Source: Martelella endophytica
Lineage (GTDB): Bacteria; Pseudomonadota; Alphaproteobacteria; Rhizobiales; Rhizobiaceae
Assembly: GCF_000960975.1 (NCBI RefSeq)
Contig: NZ_CP010803.1
Location: 961,001 to 1,025,000 of the forward strand
Length of the DNA stretch: 64,000 bases
Reading direction: 5' to 3'
The translations under genes and the position numbers were made by a program. The notes under the pieces were generated by a model. The model did not search any database, was not told where the DNA came from, and was given only the letters and a program-made list of their open reading frames with translations. Numbering within the stretch: position 1 is the first letter of the stretch; each line of letters opens with the position of its first letter. Shown here piece after piece: positions 10,701 through 18,954 of this stretch.

Positions 10701-13700
10701 CGCCGCCGCCCACGGACTGCGCCCACATGCCATAGGAGCCGTCGCCCTCGGTGAGAATCGCGCCTGCATTGCTCGCGGCAACGCGACCGCCATCGCCGCC
10801 ATCGCCGCCCGATCCGCCAACGGCAACCGTTACATTGAGCTTCTGCGTGCCGCTTGCATAGGCAGTTCCTCCGGCGCCACCGCCACCGCCGATCGACTGG
10901 GCGAACATGCCATAGGCGTTGCTGCCCGCTGTCGAAATGATCGCGCTTTCGTCGTTCGTCGCGGCGATATCTCCGCCTCGTCCGCCCCTGCCGCCGGAAC
11001 CGCCAACGCCGACATTCACGGAGGCGTCGATCAAATCGAAGTCTTCATCGTAACCGAGCAACGAGGTTTTGAGCTTCTTCTGGAAACTTTCCAGGGCCTC
11101 CGCCTTCATCACCTTCAGATAGGTTGTGGCGGCGATGGCTGTGACCTTGAAGAGGTCGGCGGTTACCTCGGCATTGTCCATCCGGTCAATGGTCTCGTGG
11201 ATCTCGTAGATTTCGCTGACCGCGGCGCTCAATTCCTTCGCTTTACCCAGAAACTTTGTAGACTTGCTGTCTTTATCGATCAGCTTGGAAATCGTCGACG
11301 CTTCCGAAAACGCCTCGGTCACAATCGAGAGCGCCCCATCGACGCTGGAAATATCGGAGAGGGAATAGGAATGACGTTTCTCGCCGGTAAACGAACCGCC
11401 ATTGCCGCCACCACCGCCGACGGACTGGGCAAAGATACCGTGCGAACCCGCCCCCTCGGTTGTCACGGAGCCGGTATTGCCGGCGGTTATCGCCCCGCCC
11501 GAGCCGCCGCCGCCGCCCGATCCCCCAACGGATACATTGACGGAAATCGCCGTATCGCCGCTGCCCTGGAAGCCGCCACCATCGCCGCCGCCGCCGCCGA
11601 TGGAACGGACAACAATCGCACTCGCATTGCTGCCAAGCGTGGAAATCGAACCGCGATTTGACACGGAAACCCGGCCGCCATCGCCGCCGTCGCCACCGGC
11701 GCCGCCAACCGCGACATTGGTCGAGATGAAGTCACCTTCCAGACCGAGAAGATCGAGATATTTGTCCAGCCCGTAATCGACGAACCAGTCGGCGGAAATA
11801 CCGGAGCCGGACGCCGCGTCCGCCGATCCGCCATTGCCGCCACCGCCGCCGACGCTGCTCGCATCGATCGCATAGGCAAAGTTTCTGGCCGTGGAGATCG
11901 TACCTTCGTTCTCGACGCCGACGGTCCCGCCATTGCCGCCGCCGCCGCCCGAGCCGCCGACCGCGGTGGAGACCGACACACTGTTGAAATAACTGATCAG
12001 ATCGCCGACCGAATCGGAATCGCCGCCATTGCCGCCACCGCCGCCAACGCTGCGGGCAATGATCGCCGTGGCGTTCGATCCTAATGTCGCCAGCGAACCG
12101 TAATTCGTGACAGCAACATTGCCGCCTTGACCACCGCCGCCGCCTGAGCCGCCGACAGCAACGCTGACATCCACGGCAGGCGCGTCCTTCAACTGCGCGG
12201 CCAGCGCATATGACGACGCATCGCCTGCATCGCCACCGCCGCCGCCAACGCTTTGCGCGGCAATCGCCGATGAATCGGCCCCGGCTGTCGTGATCGCACC
12301 GCGGTTGACGAGCGTGACCGTACCGCCAGAACCGCCATCTCCACCGGATCCGCCAACAGAAACGGGGAGCGATATGGCAGGAATCATTTCTGCCGAGATC
12401 GCCACCGAAGATGCATCGGCTCTACCACCTGTGCCGCCGCCCCCGCCGATGCTCTGGGCAAAAAGCGCGATCGCTGAATCGCCATAGGTGACCAGGTCGG
12501 AGACATTACCGACATTGACCGCTCCGCCAGCCCCGCCGCCCCCACCCGAACCGCCGACTGCAATGCTGATTGAGGGAAGGATTCCCGCGCTGTTCGAGGA
12601 CGCCGCCCCGCCAGCGCCGCCGCCCCCGCCAATGCTCTGAGCCAGGATTGCGAAAGATGCCTCATCCAGGGTCACGATTGATCCGCGCGCACTCGTTTGC
12701 TGTCTGGCATCCCGAAGATTGCCGACCGTGACCGTTCCGCCATCGCCACCGTTGCCTCCGCTGCCGCCAATCGCCACCGATAGAAGGAATGAATAGTTTT
12801 TCGAGGCGCCTCCGTCCCCCCCGTCGCCACCGATGGACTGCGCCTGAATGCCGTTGGCGGCGATCCCTTCGGTCCTGATCGTTCCGGTATTCGAGACCCT
12901 GACGGTATTGCCCGCGCCGCCATTTCCGCCGCTGGCGGCTCCACCACCGAGAAACGAAAGAAAGCCGGCGCCACCGCCATCGCCGCCGCCGCCGCGCACG
13001 TAAAGGCCGGCGGTGGAATCGAACGCATTCATAGGATCGCCGCCACCGATTGACTGCGCGACGATTGCCGTTGAGCCATCGCCCAAGGTGAGGATTGTGC
13101 CTGCATTGTCGACGTCGACGCTGCCGGCAAGGCCGGAAGCGCCGCCATCCGCGCTGAAGACCGTGCCGCCGCGACCGTTCCCGCCTGAACCCGACACCGA
13201 CTGCGCAACAATTCCGAAAGAAAACGCGCCGAGCGTGTTGATCTTACCCGCGTTGGTGGCCGAGACATTGCCTGCATCGCCACCGCGGCCGCCGTTTACG
13301 TCCTCCCCAAGGGCGGAGCCGCCCTTGCCGCCGACGCTTTGCAGCACGACAGCCGTCGAAGCGCTTCCCTTTGTGGTGATATTGCCACTATTGCTGAAGT
13401 CCACAGCGCCCGCATCGCCGCCGAACGCCGCGGTTATCGAGAAATGCTCTCTCCTCCATTTGTCGCTTGAACCACCTTCGCCGCCGGCAGACAGCAATAT
13501 CAGTGCGGGCGCGTTCCGCCCGTCTGTCTCGACCAACGAGGTTATGGTGGCTTTCACGTTTCCACCATTGCCACCCCGCGCGTCGCCAGAATGCTTCGTC
13601 TCTCTTCCGCCGTTTCCACCTCTGGAGACAAGTTTGGCAATAGCATATCGGTCGCCGCGCACTGTCGTCGGTGAATGGATCCCAAGTTTGACTTCAGAGC

Positions 13701-14223
13701 CATTGCCGCCGAGCCCGCCTGTCGAAACAGCATAATAGTTGCGCTCACCATCCGCTCCGTTACCACCTGTTGAACTCAGAAGAATCAAGGGTGTGGCGGA
13801 ACTCTGATTGCGGGAAAGCGTGACGATCGTTCCATGCTGGTAGAAATCGACCGCGCTTCCATCACCGCCGGAGTAGGAGTTCACGTTGTAACCGAACGAA
13901 CTGGTCGGCGGATCTCCCCTGCCACCATTTCCACCGACCGATTCCAGCTTGATCTGCGCGCCGGTTTGTCCAGCCTCGCCCATCGTGCCGAAATTGCGGT
14001 CATAGATGTCGGAGGGGCGTTCGCCGTTGGTTGGAAATGTACTGGAGCCGAAGAAGCTGTATCTGTAGTCTTGTCCGTTGTTCCCGCGATTGTAGACGTG
14101 CAATGTTCCGTATTGCCCACGATAATCGTGGGCCTCGGCAATAGTTGAACACAAGCAAATTGCGATGATCAGCGTGCTGGCACTGTGACGAAATGACGAT
14201 GAGGAGAGACGATTGTCGGGCAC
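7741..14223 (-). CDS. Giant autotransporter with glycine-rich beta-helix passenger
   Basis: A 2160-residue type Va secreted or surface protein. Seen: an N-terminal signal peptide (STLIIAICLCSTIAEA, about residues 17-32); a passenger built of about 18 glycine-rich units that each close with a motif like AIFAQSIGGGGGxGG, with GGSGGxGGxGG and N.G.I.T.G between them; and a C-terminal beta-barrel of about 280 residues (from about base 8600 down) ending in RFSMQF with the terminal Phe typical of autotransporters. Two non-repetitive, helix-prone inserts interrupt the repeats (about bases 10270-10500 and 11030-11390). No protease triad was recognised. Probable adhesin or matrix protein; the ligand is unknown. 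The codon pattern is strongly Gly-biased. The gene stands alone. Confidence 0.9.
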   Translation of the reverse strand: MPDNRLSSSSFRHSASTLIIAICLCSTIAEAHDYRGQYGTLHVYNRGNNGQDYRYSFFGSSTFPTNGERPSDIYDRNFGTMGEAGQTGAQIKLESVGGNGGRGDPPTSSFGYNVNSYSGGDGSAVDFYQHGTIVTLSRNQSSATPLILLSSTGGNGADGERNYYAVSTGGLGGNGSEVKLGIHSPTTVRGDRYAIAKLVSRGGNGGRETKHSGDARGGNGGNVKATITSLVETDGRNAPALILLSAGGEGGSSDKWRREHFSITAAFGGDAGAVDFSNSGNITTKGSASTAVVLQSVGGKGGSALGEDVNGGRGGDAGNVSATNAGKINTLGAFSFGIVAQSVSGSGGNGRGGTVFSADGGASGLAGSVDVDNAGTILTLGDGSTAIVAQSIGGGDPMNAFDSTAGLYVRGGGGDGGGAGFLSFLGGGAASGGNGGAGNTVRVSNTGTIRTEGIAANGIQAQSIGGDGGDGGASKNYSFLLSVAIGGSGGNGGDGGTVTVGNLRDARQQTSARGSIVTLDEASFAILAQSIGGGGGAGGAASSNSAGILPSISIAVGGSGGGGGAGGAVNVGNVSDLVTYGDSAIALFAQSIGGGGGTGGRADASSVAISAEMIPAISLPVSVGGSGGDGGSGGTVTLVNRGAITTAGADSSAIAAQSVGGGGGDAGDASSYALAAQLKDAPAVDVSVAVGGSGGGGGQGGNVAVTNYGSLATLGSNATAIIARSVGGGGGNGGDSDSVGDLISYFNSVSVSTAVGGSGGGGGNGGTVGVENEGTISTARNFAYAIDASSVGGGGGNGGSADAASGSGISADWFVDYGLDKYLDLLGLEGDFISTNVAVGGAGGDGGDGGRVSVSNRGSISTLGSNASAIVVRSIGGGGGDGGGFQGSGDTAISVNVSVGGSGGGGGSGGAITAGNTGSVTTEGAGSHGIFAQSVGGGGGNGGSFTGEKRHSYSLSDISSVDGALSIVTEAFSEASTISKLIDKDSKSTKFLGKAKELSAAVSEIYEIHETIDRMDNAEVTADLFKVTAIAATTYLKVMKAEALESFQKKLKTSLLGYDEDFDLIDASVNVGVGGSGGRGGRGGDIAATNDESAIISTAGSNAYGMFAQSIGGGGGAGGTAYASGTQKLNVTVAVGGSGGDGGDGGRVAASNAGAILTEGDGSYGMWAQSVGGGGGVGGASSSDNALSIAVGVTVGGNEGAQGHGGKVTVNNTGSVHTSGASSHAIVAQSIGGGGGAFYVNLDDAASSVTQQSVAEELGELDAALAALNDADNVSADVAKRIRETKTLISDLAFETQQAASVLPDAGTATYDSSTNLLPVLSKVTVTVGGDGGASGHGGDIDLVNEGKVSTEGDSALGIFAQTIGGGGGFGKNATSGGSVIIVNDLSFGGDGASSGNGGNIKLTLGDRSVITTAGTASHAIFAQTVGGGGGYGGIGTTNGVYGAYKNEGFVGDTGSIGDGGAIDIAMSGAEPGMAITTTGEQSHGIWAQSLGGGGGALTVLNALGAAPGAAPDASSSKERFESKGRGGAITIDTVGSISATGEDSYGIYAQSGFQETSGILDQKTSKGGSISITHNGVLTGGTGSGAALFIEGGTESNTINFGRNAIVSAGSGVAIKGTYGNETIYNRGTIIGNIEVNGGRAKERNFFYNETGATYRSAANGIVDLGTSSGHFFYNSGVFDVGGTENVTSTMVDGNLVVRSGGSLLVDLLRDDSDQYSADMVTSTRDIKFQSGGGVDPHVVGKLLPGDTFKIAKAMGTLVGSPVTIKDGSPIRWKYSGGSDGALSATATSATFLASAPRQLTPTEASMLDALQRAWDQSDGDAAYAFGAIANADTRGDYDEAIDSLSPESTMQDAAAMTLSSQLSLSSALSCPTFLGDGTMVVESACVWGKVGTRRSETGDSGKSDGFVDHDQTWRVGAQWEIGDNWYLGGTLGYTNSWGNSADQFTKTSANSGDAALALKHQSGGWLFAGAAQIGYAGNEITNTFDIGDDVWTSSASPNVFTAGLRARAAYEFSFSDWYLRPLVDLDLVYTHMSDYQLNGTILNMAVSGIDQWTFAAHPAIETGARFDLGQSSWLRPYSSVGLTYQSNDGIATDVTAYYRGQKAFDFTSTAAMPDTLLDVTAGLQFMANDKYELRGEYRGQFAENFRSQEATLRFSMQF

Positions 14224-14689
14224 AGACGGACTTCCATATTGTTCATAAATGCGGCTTCGCTTGCCAAGCCTTACATTCAGTCGGCGATCGAGAAGCGGAA
14301 GTCAAATCTAACCGCGATAAAATCAATGCAGGACCGAGACCATTTCTGGTAATACTTTGAACTGCACTGCCCCCTTGAAAACCGGACCGTTCACTGAAGT
14401 CGCCCGAACATTTCGCTTTATGTGAGCGGAATGCTGCTCTGGAGCTCGACAAGAAGGCTTGCCCTCAAGGCAATGTCGCTCCCCACCTTGATGCCCACGA
14501 CACGCACGACCGTCGAAACCTCATCCCGTTTCAACAATCGCGACACGCCCGCTTTCGAACTGTTCAGGGAAGCGCTTCGCGCAAACAAAGTTGCATGACG
14601 GCTTGCCATGACGCAGGGCATACCGATCAAGGCGGCCGCCGTCGGGCGTGTCCCGACAGATGCGATGGACATGAGGATACCGGCTGTCT
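14224..14689. other. Intergenic stretch with a possible IS3-type terminus
   Basis: There are 466 bases between the autotransporter start and the end of the SGNH hydrolase gene. Around 14358-14390 the sequence TGAACTGCACTGCCCCC, then AAAACCGGAC, resembles an IS3-family terminal repeat. Minus-strand frames at 14243-14452 and 14418-14672 are open but match nothing I recognise and lack good ribosome-binding sequences. The autotransporter promoter presumably lies just above 14223. I see no other gene. Confidence 0.3.
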
Positions 14690-15979
14690 CTAGACGCCGG
14701 ACGACAGAAGCGGGGACAATACCGGCCGCAATTCCACAGCGCTCACCTTAAGCGCGGCGTCGCCTTGACCATCGGCAAGACGGGTCCTGAGCGTCAGCCG
14801 TACACGGTCACCACTCGCGGCCATCCGGATTGGCGGGGTCCGCAAGACCCCGGTCCATGTTTCGGTCGGATAAAGGAACGGGAAGCTCTCGGCCGGAGGG
14901 GCCATCGCCGTCGCCGTCAGACCCGTTTCCGACGGGTCGACCAGTTCCAGTGAAATCTGACGCCAGCAGGAACTGGCCGAGACTTCCACCTGGCATGCGG
15001 CCTCGACCCACGTACCCGCACTCAATGACTGGGGTGTGTCAAAAACAACTCTGCCCTCCCCGACACCGACCGCGAGGCGCTGCCAGTTTCCAGAGCCGTC
15101 ATTGCGCCGGCACAGACCCGCAGGCATGATGCTTCCCTCAAGCGATACGCATTTGCCGCTGCTGCCCTCTCCGTCCAGAAACGGGTTGGGGAAGAGACAA
15201 CCCAGAGGATTGTCAACCGGATCGTAACGGTCATCCCGGGAATGAAGCGATACGGGCAGCGGAGGCAGGATCTGTTGTAGCCGGCCTGCCAGCCACTTGC
15301 CGACATGGTAGCCCCCCAGAATCGAGAAATGCGTTCCGTCGTTGGAATATCCGTCCCGAGGAGAGCCGTCGGGGCTCATCGGGTCAACCCACGCTTCGTT
15401 CCAGTCGAGCACGTGGCAATTGACGTGCGCGTCCGCAAAGGCGAGGCCCATGCGATTGATCCAGTGCGCCTTGGCCCGCGGCGCGCTGCCGGCAACCCAC
15501 TTCTCGGTTCCCCGCGCGAGGACCGGCAGAAGCAGAACGGTCTTTCCGGCATCGAGCAGGCGGCGGCAGATGCGTTCGCGGATGGCAAGGATGGTTTCCT
15601 TGGTTTCGACCATCATGTCGTTGGTGCCGGCGTCGACGATGATGATGTCGAAATCGGCGGCCAAAACCCGGTCCAGCCGGCGCTCGATCTCGATCGCTTT
15701 TTGTCCGGAGACGCCGAAATTGAACCCGGAGAATCCGCGCGTTCTTCCGGGCTGGCCGCTCGGTTCCCAACCGGGGATCACCCGCGGGTCATGAAACACC
15801 GGCGTCCGGAAGCGACCGCCGGACAGAACCTCCGCCCAGCTCATCCAGCCGCGCGCCGAGGTCTGGATATTGCGTGCATCGGCCCAATGATTCTGCTGCA
15901 CCAACGAGGTGCCGATCAGGGCAACCCTCCCACTTCGTGGAAGGATTGCAGGGACATGCCTTTGGCTCTCAATCGACAT
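14690..15979 (-). CDS. SGNH/GDSL-family hydrolase (probable carbohydrate esterase)
   Basis: Last gene of the alginate operon. The 429 residues show the SGNH blocks: Ser25 in ALIGTSL (block I), the Gly of FNFGVSG near 90 (block II), GTND at 118-121 (block III), and Asp214 with His217 in SNDGTHFS (block V). A C-terminal region of about 190 residues looks like a beta-sandwich, possibly carbohydrate-binding. There is no clear signal peptide, so it probably acts in the cytoplasm. It starts 21 bases after the SDR gene. Given the operon, removal of acetyl esters from imported oligouronides is my inference; other esters are possible. Confidence 0.8.
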   Translation of the reverse strand: MSIESQRHVPAILPRSGRVALIGTSLVQQNHWADARNIQTSARGWMSWAEVLSGGRFRTPVFHDPRVIPGWEPSGQPGRTRGFSGFNFGVSGQKAIEIERRLDRVLAADFDIIIVDAGTNDMMVETKETILAIRERICRRLLDAGKTVLLLPVLARGTEKWVAGSAPRAKAHWINRMGLAFADAHVNCHVLDWNEAWVDPMSPDGSPRDGYSNDGTHFSILGGYHVGKWLAGRLQQILPPLPVSLHSRDDRYDPVDNPLGCLFPNPFLDGEGSSGKCVSLEGSIMPAGLCRRNDGSGNWQRLAVGVGEGRVVFDTPQSLSAGTWVEAACQVEVSASSCWRQISLELVDPSETGLTATAMAPPAESFPFLYPTETWTGVLRTPPIRMAASGDRVRLTLRTRLADGQGDAALKVSAVELRPVLSPLLSSGV

Positions 15980-16000
15980 GATGGGGAAGGTCCTTTTGTT

Positions 16001-16750
16001 CTAGAGAAAATCCTGGCCGCCGTTCACCTGGATGATCTCACCGGTCAGGAAGGAGGCTTTGTCGCTCACCAGAAACTCGATGACCGAGGCAACTTCCTCG
16101 GGCTGGCCAAGCCGCTTCATCAGAATGTTGTCCTTCCAGCTCGCGAACACCTCGGGCTTGCTCGCCTTGATGTTGGCGTGGAAGTCCGTGTCGATCGTGC
16201 CGGGAGAGACGGCGTTGACCCGGATGCCGTATTCCGCGAGGTCCTTCGCGAGCGCCCGGGTGAGCGTGGTGACCGCCGCCTTCGAGGTTCCATAGACGCC
16301 GGCACCCGGACCGCCGGCATTCCAGCCCGCGTTGGAGGTGAAGTTGACGATCGAGGCGCCCCCGGCCTTCTTGAGAAGCGGGATCGCCGAACGGGTGACG
16401 AAGAACACGCTGTCGAGATTGAGCGCCATCACCTTGCGGAAGAAATCCGTTTCCATGCCCTCGAACCGGCTCCGACCGCCAAGCCCGCCGGCATTGTTGA
16501 CCAGCACATCGAGATCCTGAAATCTCGCCCCGATCTCATCAAAGGCGGCAAGGACGGCGTTCTCGTCGGTCACGTCGAAGAGGTAGAGATCGACACCGAT
16601 CCCCTCGGACTTCAGCGCCGCAACCGCCGCCTTGCCCTGCTCCTCGTCGATGCCGTTGAGGACGATGTGATAGCCCTGACGTCCGAGAACCTTTGCCGTG
16701 GCAAGGCCGATGCCGGCGGTACCGCCGGTGATCATTGCAATCTTGTTCAT
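16001..16750 (-). CDS. SDR oxidoreductase, probable DEH reductase
   Basis: Short-chain dehydrogenase of 249 residues with a Rossmann motif TGGTAGIG (8-15), NNAG (85-88), and catalytic Ser139, Tyr153, Lys157 (YGTSK). I chose ATG 16750, not the upstream ATG 16771, because GGAG sits seven bases before it. In alginate-using Agrobacterium and Sphingomonas an SDR reduces 4-deoxy-L-erythro-5-hexoseulose uronate (DEH) to 2-keto-3-deoxygluconate using NAD(P)H. Being next to kdgF and in the same operon as a PL15 lyase makes that the likeliest role. Cofactor preference cannot be read with confidence. Confidence 0.78.
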   Translation of the reverse strand: MNKIAMITGGTAGIGLATAKVLGRQGYHIVLNGIDEEQGKAAVAALKSEGIGVDLYLFDVTDENAVLAAFDEIGARFQDLDVLVNNAGGLGGRSRFEGMETDFFRKVMALNLDSVFFVTRSAIPLLKKAGGASIVNFTSNAGWNAGGPGAGVYGTSKAAVTTLTRALAKDLAEYGIRVNAVSPGTIDTDFHANIKASKPEVFASWKDNILMKRLGQPEEVASVIEFLVSDKASFLTGEIIQVNGGQDFL

Positions 16751-16767
16751 TTCAAAACTCCGTTCTG

Positions 16768-17103
16768 TCACTTGAGAAAATCAGCCCGGCAGGGCGTGAA
16801 GATATCGAGAAGCGTGCCGGCCTCCAGGCAGACGGCGCCATGCTCGATGTCGGGCTGCTTGTAGGTGGCATCCCCGGCGGACAGGATTTTCTTCGTCCCG
16901 CCGATGTTGAATTCGAACCGACCCGACAGGATGTAGGTGATCTGCTCGTGCGGATGGCTGTGCAGCGCGCCGACCGCGCCGGTTTCGAAATGCACCTCGA
17001 CGCACATCAGATTGTCGGCATAGGCGGTGACCCTGCGCTTGATGCCGCCGCCGATATCCTCGAGTTCGCTTCCCGCTGCAGGGAAATAGTTCTGGACTGT
17101 CAT
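16768..17103 (-). CDS. kdgF: KdgF, cupin converting unsaturated uronate to DEH/DKI
   Basis: Small metal-dependent cupin of 111 residues. KdgF enzymes speed the linearisation of 4,5-unsaturated uronic acid monomers, released from alginate or pectin, to the 5-keto sugar acids. Metal ligands visible: His48 and His50 in ALHSHPHEQ, the following Glu/Gln, and His88 in IEHG; the C-terminus LLDIFTPCRADFL is characteristic of the family. Start ATG 17103 is preceded by AGGAG; the 25 residues encoded upstream in the frame look non-coding. It lies between the second AlgQ-like gene and the SDR. Confidence 0.85.
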   Translation of the reverse strand: MTVQNYFPAAGSELEDIGGGIKRRVTAYADNLMCVEVHFETGAVGALHSHPHEQITYILSGRFEFNIGGTKKILSAGDATYKQPDIEHGAVCLEAGTLLDIFTPCRADFLK

Positions 17104-17138
17104 CGCTGGTCTCCTGAAGATCCGTGATGGGATTCCGG

Positions 17139-17160
17139 TCTGCCTCCGGCGGAGGGCAGA
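17139..17160 (-). other. Intercistronic hairpin between algQ-like and kdgF
   Basis: TCTGCCTCC, loop GGC, then GGAGGGCAGA: a nine-pair stem with one bulged G in the 146-base gap upstream of kdgF. There is no T-run on either side. It may protect the 3' end of the binding-protein message, as hairpins after binding-protein genes often do. Function inferred. Confidence 0.5.
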
Positions 17161-17249
17161 AACCGGTTGGCTGAACAATTATTTCGCTTCGTTCCGACGC
17201 GCGGAGCGATCATGTGGTCGCAGCGCGCGCCGGCTGATCCGGGCTCTCC

Positions 17250-18806
17250 CTACTCCCCGTACTGGCGGTCATAGGCCTGCTGCATCACCGCGAGGACGTC
17301 GCCGTAGCCAAGCGTGTCCAGCCGCTTCAGATAGCCCTCCCAATCGGCATCGACATCCGCCGAGCCGAGCAGCCAGACCTGCTGCTTTTCCAGCATGCAA
17401 TCGAGGATCGGCGGCCACTTCTTGTCGTAGACGGCCTGTTCCTCCGGGCTCAGCGCCACGCCGGGGAAGAGGTCGATCAGGTAGTCGCCCTGGTCATAAA
17501 GCGCGATGCCGTCGAGCGCGGCCTGGTTGGTCCACTGCCGCTCCTGCTCGTAGTCGCGGGGATAGCCGCGCGTCTGCAGGCCGGCGCCGATCGCGATCAT
17601 CTGCATGTTGACGGGCTGGGTGCTTTCGAGAACGTCGGGGCGCAGTTTCGCCTTGCCGTCGACCATGTCCCATTGCACGCCCTCGACGCCGAAATTGACG
17701 AGATTCTTGCCCTCGGGCGAGAAGTAGAAATCGAAGTACTTCATCGTCTCTACAGGATGCTCGTTGGCATAGGTTATCGCCCAGCCATCCGGACGGACAG
17801 GGCTGCGCCGGGTCTCCTCCATGCGCACGCCGGAAACCGAGGCGGGCGGCGGGAAGGCGCGGAAGTCGAAGCCTTCGACCTTGGCACCAATGGAATCATT
17901 GTAGCCGGCCGTCGAAGCGAACCAGTCGTGGGTCATGCCGCCGAGGTTTTCCGACAGCAGATATTCGCGCGACGACGAGCCACGGGTGAAGATTTCCGGA
18001 TCGATCAGCCCTTCGCTATACCACTGGGCAAGGTTGCGGATACCGACATGATAGCCCTCGCCGGCAAAGCCATGGGCGATCTTCCCGTCATCGACGTAGA
18101 AGTCGTAATAGGTATCGGAACCGGAGGTTCGTCCGTCCCACAGGGTGACGAGGCGCGGGAATTCCTGCCAGGCCCGGTCGAAGAACGGGATCTCGTCCTT
18201 CAGGCCGTTGCCGTTCGGATCGCCGTTGCGGAAGGCGAGCAGCACCTCGTGCAGCTCGTCGACCGTCTGGGGCACGTCGAGGCCGAGCTTGTCCAGCCAG
18301 TCGTAGCGGATGAAGTAGCCCATCGTGTACTTGCCGTCGGGCATGTCGGGAATGAAATAGATATTGCCATCCGAGGATGTTATCGCCGACCGTATGTTCG
18401 GGTTCTCATCGAGGATCGCCTTGATGTTCGGCGCATACTGGTCGATCAGGTCGTTCAGCGGCTGGAACGCACCCTCGGGCCCGTATTTGTTGACCACGTC
18501 GCGAATGCCCATCATGCCGACGATATCGGGCATGGTGCCGGAGGCAAGCAACAGATTGAAGGCCTCCTTGTCGTCCTCGGTGTTGGAGCCGACCGTGGCG
18601 TTCTTCAGGCAGATATTGGTGCGCCTGCACGCCTCGATCTCCACCGGCCAGCTTTCGTCGTAGCGCGGATAGCGCTTGTTGTGCATGTGGATCGTGAGCG
18701 CCAGCGGCTCCTCCACGATCGGCCGCGTGGCCGTGTTGTCGTCCGCATAGGCGGGTCCACCCGCCGCCGCGAGGGCGAGAAGCCCCAATATCAAAGTTCT
18801 TCGCAT
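17250..18806 (-). CDS. ABC transporter substrate-binding protein, AlgQ-like (alginate oligosaccharides), copy 1
   Basis: Periplasmic binding protein of 518 residues with a signal peptide cleaved near AYADD (residue 22). It closely follows the AlgQ1/AlgQ2 pattern known from Sphingomonas alginate import: LTIHMHNKRY, ASGTMPDIVG, GPEGAFQPLNDLID, SSDGNIYFIP, the calcium-binding loop DPNGNGLKDE (196-205), QWYSEGLIDPEIFTR, GGMTHDWFAST and RPDGWAITYAN. The ribosome-binding sequence CGGGAGGATGAC precedes ATG 18806. It is separated from the lyase gene by 148 bases carrying a hairpin. Paralogous to the gene at 21431. It should deliver oligoalginates to AlgM1M2S. Confidence 0.88.
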   Translation of the reverse strand: MRRTLILGLLALAAAGGPAYADDNTATRPIVEEPLALTIHMHNKRYPRYDESWPVEIEACRRTNICLKNATVGSNTEDDKEAFNLLLASGTMPDIVGMMGIRDVVNKYGPEGAFQPLNDLIDQYAPNIKAILDENPNIRSAITSSDGNIYFIPDMPDGKYTMGYFIRYDWLDKLGLDVPQTVDELHEVLLAFRNGDPNGNGLKDEIPFFDRAWQEFPRLVTLWDGRTSGSDTYYDFYVDDGKIAHGFAGEGYHVGIRNLAQWYSEGLIDPEIFTRGSSSREYLLSENLGGMTHDWFASTAGYNDSIGAKVEGFDFRAFPPPASVSGVRMEETRRSPVRPDGWAITYANEHPVETMKYFDFYFSPEGKNLVNFGVEGVQWDMVDGKAKLRPDVLESTQPVNMQMIAIGAGLQTRGYPRDYEQERQWTNQAALDGIALYDQGDYLIDLFPGVALSPEEQAVYDKKWPPILDCMLEKQQVWLLGSADVDADWEGYLKRLDTLGYGDVLAVMQQAYDRQYGE

Positions 18807-18841
18807 GTCATCCTCCCGAAATTTTGCAAAAGCTCTCCCTG

Positions 18842-18865
18842 CCGGCCCCGCGCGCGCGGGGCCGG
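18842..18865 (-). other. Intercistronic hairpin between the lyase and algQ-like copy 1
   Basis: CCGGCCCCGC, loop GCGC, GCGGGGCCGG: a perfect ten-pair GC stem 36 bases before the start of the downstream binding-protein gene. It has no strong T-run, so mRNA processing or stabilisation is as likely as termination. Confidence 0.6.
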
Positions 18866-18954
18866 GTCTTGCCGTTTCGTCTGCCTACGCTCTGACCTGT
18901 CGGAGCGGCGCATTGTGCTATCCGAAAATCGATTTTGACTTTCGGGCCGTTCCG

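Noticed and set aside
9967..11661. A 564-codon plus-strand frame opposite the autotransporter
   Set aside because: It results from the glycine-rich repeat codons read on the other strand; no family resemblance or ribosome-binding site.
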